Assembly: GCA_011033025.1 (NCBI GenBank)
Contig: WFMF01000115.1
Location: forward strand, 62,001-126,000
From: Beroe forskalii
Lineage: Eukaryota; Ctenophora; Nuda; Beroida; Beroidae
Length of the DNA: 64,000 bases
Direction: 5' to 3'
The notes under the pieces are model-generated. The model was not told where the DNA came from, searched no databases, and was given only the letters and a program-made list of their open reading frames with translations. Each line of letters begins with the position of its first letter. Positions within the stretch are counted from its first letter, which is position 1. Positions 37,734 through 48,849 of this stretch are shown here, piece after piece. Both the position numbers and the translations under genes were made by a program.

Positions 37734-39235
37734 CTATTTGATGCGTGGTATTAATCTAATGTTGACACCATCTCGAGGCTTGTTTGTAATTTTAGAAAAT
37801 ACAGGAAAATCTTTAACATCTGGCTGCGGATTAATCACATCAAATGAGTGCATTATTTTAGACAAAATCACTTTTGCTTCCAACATTGCAAATGATTTCC
37901 CAATGCAATTACGGCTGCCAGCAGAAAATGGCATGTATGTATAGTTGGTGATATTTTTAGAGTTAGATAATGCAAATCTCTCAGGATCGAATTGAAGGGG
38001 GTTATCCCAGTATCTTGGGTCCAGTTGGAGCTCATGATAGTTGACAAATACAATGGCTCCCTTGGGGAAGGAAACCTCATCAACAACAACCCCATCTAAC
38101 ATGCACTGCCGGCTCGTGGATTTAACTGGTGGCTTCATTCTCAGACATTCCTTAATTACCATTTCCAAATATCTCAGCTTCCCTATCTCATCAAATCCTA
38201 ATTCCTCATTGGTACCATACACAATATCCACTTCCTCTTGAACCTTCTTGTATATGTCAGGATGTGTTGATAAGTAAAAACATGCAACAGCCATGGTGAT
38301 TGCTGTTGTCTCCATGCCAGCCATAACAAAAACCAGGTACTCATCAATTATATCTTCTACTGTCAGTGCATCTGAGACAGAATTCGCTTTTATGATGTAT
38401 GACAATATATCATCTTTGAGATCACCATCTGCAATTCGTGATTCTAAATGGGCTTTAAGGACTTTTCTCATTGGAATGACTGCATTGTAAAATTCCTTCT
38501 TTGCCTCCTCCAAAGTCCAGGAACTTCAAATGTTCGTGAACTAAACTTTAATGCCATTGTTGATAGGATAACATTGGCCATGTTTAATGCTTCATCAACA
38601 TGTCTTTTAAAAATATCCTCATCCCAAGCAAACCCACATATAGACACAGCCTCCAATGCACTTTTTGCAAGTGGTTCTGATATATCAAATGTTTCCTGAT
38701 ATGATTTGTCACTAAAAGTATTAATGAGATTATTTGCTACTCTATTGAGGTCATCCGTTATGGTCCTGAGAAATGCTTTTTTGAATGCTGTATCCATGAT
38801 TTTCCGTTTTGCAGCCCATAATTCTGTTCCAGGATCATTCAAAATCCCATGATCACCAAATAACCTTATGCCACCAATGCTTGAAAATACCTGCCTGAAC
38901 ATCTCTGTCTTTTTAAATGCATTTCTGTCAGTTAAAATTCTAGATATGATTTGAAGTTTATAGCATGCCACTAAATTCTTCCTTAGAATGGGAACAACAA
39001 AAAGGTCACACCCCAGTTCTGCATGATACTCACTGAACACATTACTTATGTCCTTGCCTTCCCCATCTCGAGTAATTCTTCTTCTAAGGTCCAACATAGC
39101 TCCCAAAAACCAAAGAGCACCATTTGGAATGGGGACTGATGCAAGGTGGCAATAATTTTTACGAATAAGATAGATATAAATGTTGAGACCAAGATAGGAG
39201 AGGAAAATGAGGACTACTATCAAAACCCATAGCAT
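37734..39235 (-). CDS. Cytochrome P450 (CYP4/CYP46-like), single exon with one frameshift
   Basis: Microsomal P450s are haem monooxygenases that oxidise lipophilic substrates using electrons from P450 reductase. This protein starts with a membrane anchor (MLWVLIVVLIFLSYLGLNI) followed by a Pro-containing hinge. The second half carries the I-helix oxygen-binding AGMETT, the K-helix ExxR (ECLR), PERF and the haem loop FSAGSRNCIG; the Cys codon is at 37905-37907. Total length of about 500 residues matches the family. It is split between two frames near 38510: the N-terminal frame runs to EVPGLW and the other resumes EEAKKEF, as if one base were missing. Either the gene is newly inactivated or the base is a consensus error. 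AATAAA lies about 225 nt past the stop. The subfamily is not assignable by eye. Confidence 0.92.
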
Positions 39236-39813
39236 TGCTACAATGGGGCCTAGGAAATAAATTGATTGTAGTCATGATTACTAATACCTAAGTACCTAAT
39301 AAGGGATTGACTAATTCTAAGCTTCATTGCAGGGAATCATAATATCATTCTTAATGAAAATAGATCAATACTAATAGATAATCATGGAATAGTTACAATG
39401 CAAATTGACAACTGTACCTCGAATGAAGTTAATTATAACATCTAATACATAAGTAAATTAAGTTATCAATGACTGGTAAATAATTAACCATGAATGAACA
39501 TACTTTAAATATAGGTTTAGCAAATAAACATGGAATCATAAAGGTATGTATGTAATATTCAAATTCAAGTTCCTATTGAATAAGAATAAATCAAACATAA
39601 TTTTAAGAAAATCAATTTTAAGAATAACAATTCAAAAAGGAGTAGCAATAAAAATAGCATTTAAATCTATTATAAAATAACATAGTCAAGGTTTAATCAC
39701 TTGTTTAAAATCTAAGATCTTAAACAACTCAATAACCATACAGCATAACCCAGGTAAAAATAGCAGCATTATAGGTTAAAATACAGCATCAACAAAATCA
39801 AATCATGCCCAAT

Positions 39814-41576
39814 TCATTCAACAGAATAGTATATCAAAATTGTGTAAAAAGATGAAAATAAATGGTAGTTTATCAAAGTCTTCTCGAATATAGTGTTAAT
39901 AGAATTAGTGGCTTGTTGATAATGAGGTGCAATTGCAAAGTACAATGTCACAGGAGTAAGGATGGAGAGCAGGAGCAGTGGGCTATACATAGGATAGAGC
40001 ATAAAAAATCCAGCAACCTGATAGAATATTGAAGTCATAAGAAAAATGGTAGATAAATTCTGATTGAATGAGACTTGTGCTTAATTAAAAGTTCTGGGTT
40101 GGTAACACAAATGGAGCACCATGCCAAGTAAAAGTTTCCCTGCTAATAATCATTAAAGCTACTTGGTCAATGGTCATACCTACTTATTTATGTTGAATAA
40201 TATTAGCATTAGCAATAAGTACACCTAATGAATGAACTTTAGATTACCTGAACATAAGGAAGGATAAGCAGAAATGAATACATTTTTAGAGCATTGTTTA
40301 ATCCAATTTGATTTGCAATTGTTCTTACACCACACTTCAAATCATGCCCTGAAATATCAGCAAGAGTAAGTACATAACATTCAACTATAGAATCACAAAT
40401 TCAAAATAGCATTTCTTATTTGACCCTTTTAAGCATTCTAATTCTATTAAAATTCAACTAAATGTTGATACAATAACTGTTTAACTTTCAGACATCAATC
40501 TAATCTAAATCGAAATGTCAGATAGCAAAAAGTAAATTACAGGATATTATGAGAAATTAACATTATCAACTTAAAGTGAAACTTACCTGAATCCCTGACA
40601 TTGTTTGCATAAACAAGAGAGGCTGCTGCTAAACCAAGAGGACATGATGCAACCAAAACTAACAAAGATGAAGAACCATTTGATAAGCATGAATAGATAA
40701 AGATTGCTATGATTGGTCCAAATGCTATGAATATGACCAATTCACCAAGGCAATTATATTTGAGTTGATATCCTCCAGTATAATTTATCCCAAAGAATAT
40801 TGCTCCAAAGAAAATGATGTATGGTAAAACATATGCATTGCCAACTAGTGTCACCCCAATACCAAAGAATGTCATTGCCAAAGCTAAGCATATGAATGCA
40901 GCATTATAGACCTCATTTTCATGTAAAACTTTTTTCACTAGAGTATCATCAATGCAGTGCTCTTCATCATCAATCTGAAAAAAGAAATTGATCAGCTACA
41001 TAATATATCTATAGCCCCTTAAAAATGTTTGAATAACCATTATTTGAGTATTTGAGGTTTACTATATTTGGCCCATATCCAGTTGGTTACCTAAGAGATC
41101 TGAAATCAATCAAAAATTTATTCTATCAATAAATAAATTCTATATTATGCTGCATTTGTTTCTGGCTATAACTGCCTAGGCCCCCTAACCAACCTTATAA
41201 AATTCTGGCATCACCTTAATAACAAAATTAAGTTCTATGTTATCAAATACCAAATTAAAGCTTCATTTAATCAAATTTCAATAACTTGTAAATTAAAATA
41301 CTACTATATTATATCATCTATTCAGATGCACTGTAAACATTGAATGAATGGAAGGCATACCTTGTTTTGGAAATCATAATAGGTATTAAAATAATTGGAA
41401 GCAACATGCACAAGCAACACAGAAGAACCAATAAAGAAGAGGATTATAACTTCATGTGAGCTTCTCTGCACTTTTTCTGATACTAAGAAACCAACAATGA
41501 TTGGAAATATACTGCATGGCAGTGAGAAAACTCTGGCAGCATACAAATACTTTCTTATTGAAGAAGCTAATGGCAT
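39814..41576 (-). CDS. UBIAD1: UbiA-family prenyltransferase, UBIAD1-like, four exons
   Basis: UBIAD1 transfers an isoprenoid chain to a quinone-type ring (vitamin K2 and related quinones) in ER/Golgi membranes. Exons 41361-41576, 40587-40974, 40248-40348 and 39814-40017 have GT/AG borders and join without breaking frame to give 302 aa plus stop. The first substrate-Mg motif region is NYFNTYYDFQNK (61-72) followed by the acidic IDDEEHCIDD (73-82). The second is NNVRDSGHDLKCGVRTIA, with DxxxD at 200-204. YTGGYQLKY and GELVIFIAFGP match the family core, and about eight hydrophobic segments are visible. Human UBIAD1 is somewhat longer at the N terminus. The ATG at 41576 follows a CAG, so an upstream exon is possible. 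MenA-type relatives are the alternative; COQ2 or COX10 fit less well. Confidence 0.9.
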
Positions 41577-41639
41577 CTGATCCTGGGTTTGAAGAATTGT
41601 AACTTAATATATCTAATTTCGATTTGTTCAATTTCACAG

Positions 41640-42780
41640 CACATTCAACAAATATATGATTAGCAAATCATTTAACCTGAAGATAATAATAATATAATAT
41701 AAACATAATGATATTGAACCATCTCACTTCACTTCACTAGTAAACAGAAATTAAAAAACATAACATAACATAAATATTATGGTATTCAACCATCACATTT
41801 AAATTGTAATAATACCATCACACCCATTACACATATGTGTGCTCATCAGTCAATAAGACCTCGTCAGTGGGGTAGTAAGAGGGTTATGATACAAACCTTA
41901 CATAGCTTTTTTCATCAGGAAATCTGTTTGTTATCTATTTCGAGTGTTTAGACTACTGCATATCTAATAAGAGTCTTTAAATCATGATTCGGGGGGTTTA
42001 TTCCCTTATAAACTTTCTTTTTACCACCTTATTTATTACTTAACCTCGTTTAGAATGTTTTACATTTCATGAAAAACTGTTTCATATCTTTCTTGAGTGC
42101 TGGACCACAACAAATCCAATAAAGAAGAATCTTGAACTAGAAGTTTAAACCAGAGGATGGATCAGGGATATTCTAAGAATTCAAAATTAAATTGAAAACT
42201 ATAACATAATAGCAACATTGTATATTCACGAGGGAGCAATATTTACCACTACAGATATTATCAGACGTTGTCTGACCATTATTTCAATGAAACAAGGGTC
42301 AGATGAAACTTGGCGCGATATTTTCACGCCGCGCATGATTATGAAATATTTTCGTGCGTGGTGCTTTAACCAGCGCCCTGGTTTCGCACACGGAGTGCGC
42401 GGCGCGGCAAGCCCCTGGTTAAGGTTAGGGGAAGCGTGCGCGGTGAAACGAACGAATTGCAGCATTGCGCGTGCGGTAAACGTTTCCTAAGCCCGCATAG
42501 GTGTGTGAACGCGCGCGGCGCTTCCCTACGCAACGCAGACAGGGATATACGTGTTTAGCAAAGTAGACGTACATAAAGATTGTGACAAAATGTGATGTGA
42601 TAAGAATCAAATTGTTCGTGGACTGGGTATGTCTCCCATATAAACGGCTCTGAGTGACGTCATATTTTTCGCTTCGTATTCTGAATAGGTGCATGTCTTG
42701 ACCTAACCAGGGTCTTGACTTCGCACGAGCCTTGACTTTGCGCATATCGACTCACCTGGATATCGATAGGGAAAGTGCGT
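41640..42780. other. Intergenic DNA with a CpG-rich patch
   Basis: Between the prenyltransferase and the minisatellite there is no gene. Positions about 42310-42540 are dense in CpG and GCGC, unlike the AT-rich surroundings, and could be a promoter-associated island or a worn repeat. Confidence 0.45.
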
Positions 42781-42805
42781 GTCGCATGGGACCACAGGCT
42801 CATGG

Positions 42806-45800
42806 TACAAGGGGCAATAGATCAATGGTACACGGGGGCAGTAGATCAATGGTACACGGGGGCAGTAGATCAATGGTACACGGGGGCAGTAGATCAATGG
42901 TGCACTGGAACACTAGATCAGTGGTGCACGGGAACACTAGATCAGTGGTGCACGGGAACAATGGATCATTGGAACAATGGAGCAGTGGCACACGGGAACA
43001 GTAGATCAGTAGTGCACGGGAACACTGGAACATTGGTGCAATGGAACACTGGTGCAGTGGCACATGGGAACAGTAGATCAGTAGTGCACGGGAACACTGG
43101 AACATTGGTGCAATGGAACACTGGTGCAGTGGCACATGGGAACAGTAGATCAGTAGTGCACGGGAACAGTGGAACAGTGGTGCAATGGAACACTGGTGCA
43201 GTGGCACACGGGAACAGTAGATCATTAGTGCACGGGAACACTGGAACACTGGTGCAATGGAACACTGGTGCAATGGCACACGGGAACACTGGAACACTGG
43301 TGCAATGGAACACTGGTGCAGTGGCACACGAGAACACTGGTGCAGTGGTGCACGGGAACACTGATGCACGGGAACACTGGTGCACGGGAACACTGGAACA
43401 GTGGTGCAATGGAACACTGGTGCAGTGGCACACGGGAACACTGGAACAGTGGTGCAATGGACCACTGGTGCAGTGGCACACGGGAACAGTAGATCAGTAG
43501 TGCACGGGAACAGTGGTGCAATGGAACACTGGTGCAGTGGCACACGGGAACAGTAGATCAGTGGTGCACGGGAACACTGGAACACTGGTGCAATGGAACA
43601 CTGGTGCAATGGCACACGGGAACACTGGAACACTGGTGCAATGGAACACTGGTGCAGTGGCACACTGGTGCAGTGGCACACGAGAACACTGGTGCAGTGG
43701 TGCACGGGAACACTGATGCACGGGAACACTGGTGCATGGGAACACTGGAACAGTGGTGCAATGGAACACTGGTGCAGTGGCACACGGGAACACTGGAACA
43801 GTGGTGCAATGGACCGCACTGGGCAGTGGCACACGGGAACAGAAGATCAGTGGTTCACGGGAACACTGGAACAGTGGTGCAATGAATTGGAACACTGGTG
43901 CAGTGGTACACGAGAACAGTAGATCAGTGGTTCACAGGAACACTGGAACAGTGGTGCAATGGAATTGGAACACTGGTGCAGTGGCCACAGGTTTCGTAGA
44001 TCAGTGGTGCACGGAACAGTGGTGCAATGGAACACTGGTGCAGTGGCACACGGGAACAGTAGATCAGTGGTGCACGGGAACACTGGTGCAATGGAACACT
44101 GGTGCAATGGCACACGGGAACACTGGAACAGTGGTGCAATGGAACACTGGTGCAGTGGCACACGAGAACACTGGTGCAGTGGTGCACGGGAACACTGGTG
44201 CACGGGAACACCGGAACAGTGCAGGTGCAATGGAACACTGGTGCAGTGGCACACGGGAACACTGGAACAGCGATGCAATGGAACACTGGTGCAGTGGCAT
44301 AAGGGAACAGAAGATCAGTGGTGCACGGGAACACTGGAACAGTGGTGCAATGGAATTGGAACATTAGTGCAGTGGTACACGGGAACAGTAGATCAGTGGT
44401 TCACAGGAACACTGGAACAGTGGTGCAATGGAATTGGAACACTGGTGCAGTGGCACACGGGAACAGTAGATCAGTGGTGCACGAGAACACTGGAACAGTG
44501 GTGCAATGGAACACTGGTGCACTGGCACAAGGGAACAGTAGATCAGTGGTGCACGAGAACAGTGGTGCAATGGAACACTGGTTAAGTGACACACGGTAAC
44601 AGTAGATCAGTGGTGCACGAGAACACTGGAACACTGGTGCACTGGAACACTGGTGCAGTGGCACACGGGAACAGTAGATCAGTGGTGCACGGGAGCACTG
44701 GAACAGTGGTGCAATGGAACTCTGGTGCAGTGGCACGCGGGAACAGTAGATCAGTGGTGCACGGGAACACTGGTGCAATGGAACACTGGTGCAGTGGCAC
44801 ACGGGAACAGTAGATCAGTGGTGCACGGGAACACTGGTGCAATGGAACACTGGTGCAATGGCACACGGGAACACTGGTGCAATGGAACACTGGTGCAATG
44901 GCACACGGGAACACTGGAACACTGATGCAATGGAACACTGGTGCAGTGGCACACGAGAACACTGGTGCAGTGGTGCACGGGAACACTGGTGCACGGGAAC
45001 ACCGGAACAGTGCAGGTGCAATGGAACACTGGTGCAGTGGCACACGGGAACACTGGAACAGCGATGCAATGGAACACTGGTGCAGTGGCACAAGGGAACA
45101 GAAGATCAGTGGTGCACGGGAACACTGGAACAGTGGTGCAATGGAATTGGAACATTGGTGCAGTGGTACACGGGAACAGTAGATCAGTGGTTCACAGGAA
45201 CACTGGAACAGTGGTGCAATGGAATTGGAACACTGGTGCAGTGGCTTTTTTGGGAACAGTAGATCAGTGGTGCACGAGAACACTGGAACAGTGGTGCAAT
45301 GGAACACTGGTGCACTGGCACAAGGGAACAGTAGATCAGTGGTGCACGAGAACAGTGGTGCAATGGAACACTGGTTAAGTGACACACGGTAACAGTAGAT
45401 CAGTGGTGCACGAGAACACTGGAACAGTGGTGCACTGGAACACTGGTGCAGTGGCACACGGAACAGGGATCAGTGGTCAGTGGTGCACGGAACACTGGAA
45501 CAGTGGTGCAATGGAACTCTGGTGCAGTGGCACACGGGAACAGTAGATCAGTGGTGCACGGGAACACTGGTGCAATGGAACACTGGTGCAGTGCAGGTGC
45601 ACGGGAAAACTGGAACAGTGGTGCAATGGAACACTGTTGCACGGCAACACTGGAACAGTAGTGTAATGGAACAAGGTGCAATCAGTGGCACACGGAACAG
45701 TAGATCAGTGGTGCATGGGACGGGGAACACTAGGGAACAGTGGTGCAATGGTACAGTGGTGCAGCGGAACACTGGTGCAGTCTGTGGAACACTGGTGCAG

Positions 45801-48670
45801 TGGAACACTGGTGCAGAGAACACTGGTGCACTGGAACGCTGATGCAGTGGTGCACGGGAACACTGGAACAGTGCTGTAAAGGAACACTGGTGCAGTGGCA
45901 TCACTGTTCCAGTGTTCCCGTGCACCATTGATCTATTGTTCCCATGCACCACTGTTCCAGTGTTCCATTGCACCACTGTTCCAGCGTTCCCGCGCACCAC
46001 TGATCTACTGTTCCGTGTGCCACTAACTGCACCTTGTTCCATTGCACCACTGTTCCAGTGTTCCCGTGCACCAGTGTTCCATTGCACCACTGTTCAAGTT
46101 TTCCCGTGCACATGCACTGCACCAGTGTTCCATTGCACCAGTGTTCCATTGCACCAGTGTTCCATTGCTCCAGTGTTCCATTGCACCAGTGTTCCATTGC
46201 ACCAGTGTTCCATTGCACCAGTGTTCCCGTGCACCACTGATCTACTGTTCCCGTGTGCTACTGCACCAGTGTTCCAGTGCACCACTGTTCCAGTGTTCCC
46301 GTGCACCACTGATCTACTGTTCCCGTTTGCCACTGCACCAGTGTTTCAGTGCATCAGTGTTCCATTGCACCAATGTTCTAGTGTTCCCGTGCACCACTGA
46401 TCTACTGTTACCGTGTGTCACTTAACCAGTGTTCCATTGCACCACTGTTCTCGTGCACCACTGATCTACTGTTCCCGTGTACCACTGCACCAGTGTTCCA
46501 ATTCCATTGCACCAGTGTTCCAGTGTTCTCGTGCACCACTGATCTACTGTTCTCGTGTGCCACTGCACCAGTGTTCCAATTCCATTGCACCACTGTTCCA
46601 GTGTTCCCGTGAATCACTGATCTTCTGTTCCCGTGTGCCACTGCACTATGACTAGTGTTCCATTGCACCTGCACTGTTCCAGTGTTCCCGTGCACCAGTG
46701 TTCCCGTGCACCACTGCACCAGTACACCAGTGTTCTCGTGTGCCACTGCACCAGTGTTCCATTGCACCACTGTTCCAGTGTTCCCGTGTGCCACTGCACC
46801 AGTCTTCCATTGCACCGCTGTTCCAGTGTTCCCGTGCACCACTGATCTACTGTTCCCGTGTGCCACTGCACCAGTGTTCCAATTCCATTGCACCACTGTT
46901 CCAGTGTTCCCGTGCACCAGTGCACCAGTGTTCTCGTGTGCCACTGCACCAGTGTTCCATTGCACCACTGTTCCAGTGTTCCCGTGTGCCACTGCACCAG
47001 TCTTCCATTGCACCGCTGTTCCAGTGTTCCCGTGCACCACTGATCTACTGTTCCCGTGTGCCACTGCACCAGTGTTCCAATTCCATTGCACCACTGTTCC
47101 AGTGTTCCTGTGAACCACTGATCTACTGTTCTCGTGTACCTATACCACTGCACCAGTGTTCCAATTCCATTGCACCACTGTTCCAGTGTTCCCGTGAACC
47201 ACTGATCTTCTGTTCCCGTGTGCCACTGCACCAGTGTTCCATTGCACCACTGTTCCAGTGTTCCCGTGTGCCACTGCACCAGTGTTCCACTGTTCCCGTG
47301 CACCAGTGTTCCCGTGCACCACTGCACCAGTGTTCTCGTGTGCCACTGCACCAGTGTTCCAGTGCACCACTGTTCCAGTGTTCCCGTGTGCCACTGCACC
47401 AGTGTTCCATTGCACCACTGTTACAGTGTTCCCGTGCACCAGTGTTCCCGTGCACCACTGCACCAGTGTTCCCGTGCACCACTGCACCAGTGTTCTCGTG
47501 TGCCACTGCACCAGTGTTCCATTGCACCACTGTTCCAGTGTTCTCGTGCACCACTGATCTACTGTTCCCGTGTGCCACTGCACCAGTGTTCCAATTCCAT
47601 TGCACCACTGTTCCAGTGTTCCTGTGAACCACTGATCTACTGTTCTCGTGTACCTATACCACTGCACCAGTGTTCCAATTCCATTGCACCACTGCACCAG
47701 TGTTCCCGTGAACCACTGATCTTCTGTTCCCGTGTGCCACTGCACCAGTGTTCCCACTGTTCCAGTGTTCCCGTGTGCCACTGCACCAGTGTTCCACTGT
47801 TCCCGTGCACCAGTGTTCCCGTGCACCACTGCACCAGTGTTCTCGTGTGCCACTGCACCAGTGTTCCATTGCACCACTGTTCCAGTGTTCCCGTGTGCCA
47901 CTGCACCAGTGTTCCATTGCACCACTGTTCCAGTGTTCCCGTGTGCCACTGCACCAGTGTTCCATTGCACCACTGTTCCAGTTTTCTCGTGTGCCATTGC
48001 ACCAGTGTTCCATTGCACCACTGTTCCAGTGTTCCCGTGTGCCACTGCACCAGTGTTCCACTGTTCCCGTGCACCAGTGTTCCCGTGCACCACTGCACCA
48101 GTGTTCTCGTGTGCCACTGCACCAGTGTTCCATTGCACCACTGTTCCAGTGTTCCCCGTGCCACTGCACCCAGTGTTCCCGTGCACCAGTGTTGTGCACC
48201 ACTGCACCAGTGTTCCGTGTACCACTGCACCAGTGTTCCATTGTACCACCGTTCCAGTGTTCCATTGCACCACTGATCTAATGTTCCCGTGTGCCACTGC
48301 ACCAGTGTTCCATTGCACCAATGTTCCAGTGTTCCGTGCACCACTGATCTGTTCCCGTGTGCCACTGCACCAGTGTTCCATTGCACCACTGTTCCACTGT
48401 TCCGTGCACCACTGATCTAATGTTCCCATTGTGCCACTGCACCAGTGTTCCATTGCGCCAATGTTCCAGTGTTCCCGTGCACTACTGATCTACTGTTCCC
48501 GTGTGCCACTGCTCCATTGTTCCAAAATCCAATGATCCACTGATCCATTGTTCCCGTGCACCACTGATCTAGTGTTCCAGTGCACCATTGATCTACTGCC
48601 CCCGTGTACCATTGATCTACTGCTCCCGTGTACCATTGATCTACTGCCCCCGTGTACCATTGATCTACTG
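42806..48670. repeat. Giant inverted-duplicated minisatellite (palindrome of about 5.9 kb)
   Basis: The left arm (42806 to about 45900) is made of 12-15-bp subunits such as GGAACACTGGTGCA and GGCACACGGGAACA. The right arm (about 45901-48670) is the same material reverse-complemented. The outermost units also mirror each other: GGGGGCAGTAGATCAATGGT repeated at the left edge, and ACCATTGATCTACTGCCCCC at the right edge. The order of variant units next to the edges is conserved. Arms differ in length (about 3.10 and 2.77 kb). Long frames on both strands arise because higher-order periods are multiples of three and lack stops. Confidence 0.95.
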
Positions 48671-48750
48671 GCCGAGGTGGCTCACTTGGGGAAAAATTTT
48701 TGAATTCAATTTTTAGGTCCAAATTGTTTTAAAAGTGAGCCACGTCGGCC
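48671..48750. repeat. 80-bp hairpin element abutting the palindrome
   Basis: GCCGAGGTGGCTCACTT (48671-48687) pairs with AAGTGAGCCACGTCGGC (about 48733-48749) with two mismatches around a 45-bp AT-rich loop. Another partial GGCCGACGAGGCTCA follows at about 48758. It resembles a short foldback element. Confidence 0.7.
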
Positions 48751-48849
48751 AAAATATGGCCGACGAGGCTCATTTCGGGTACCTTGACCACGTTTTCGCG
48801 CATTCAGTGATCGGTGTGCGCGGCGCGCGCGCGGCTCAAAATTGAAAAA

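Noticed and set aside
42800-48453. Many long open frames (up to 437 codons) on both strands
   Set aside because: They are translations of the minisatellite in overlapping frames, with no domain, no consistent start, and equivalent frames on the opposite strand.
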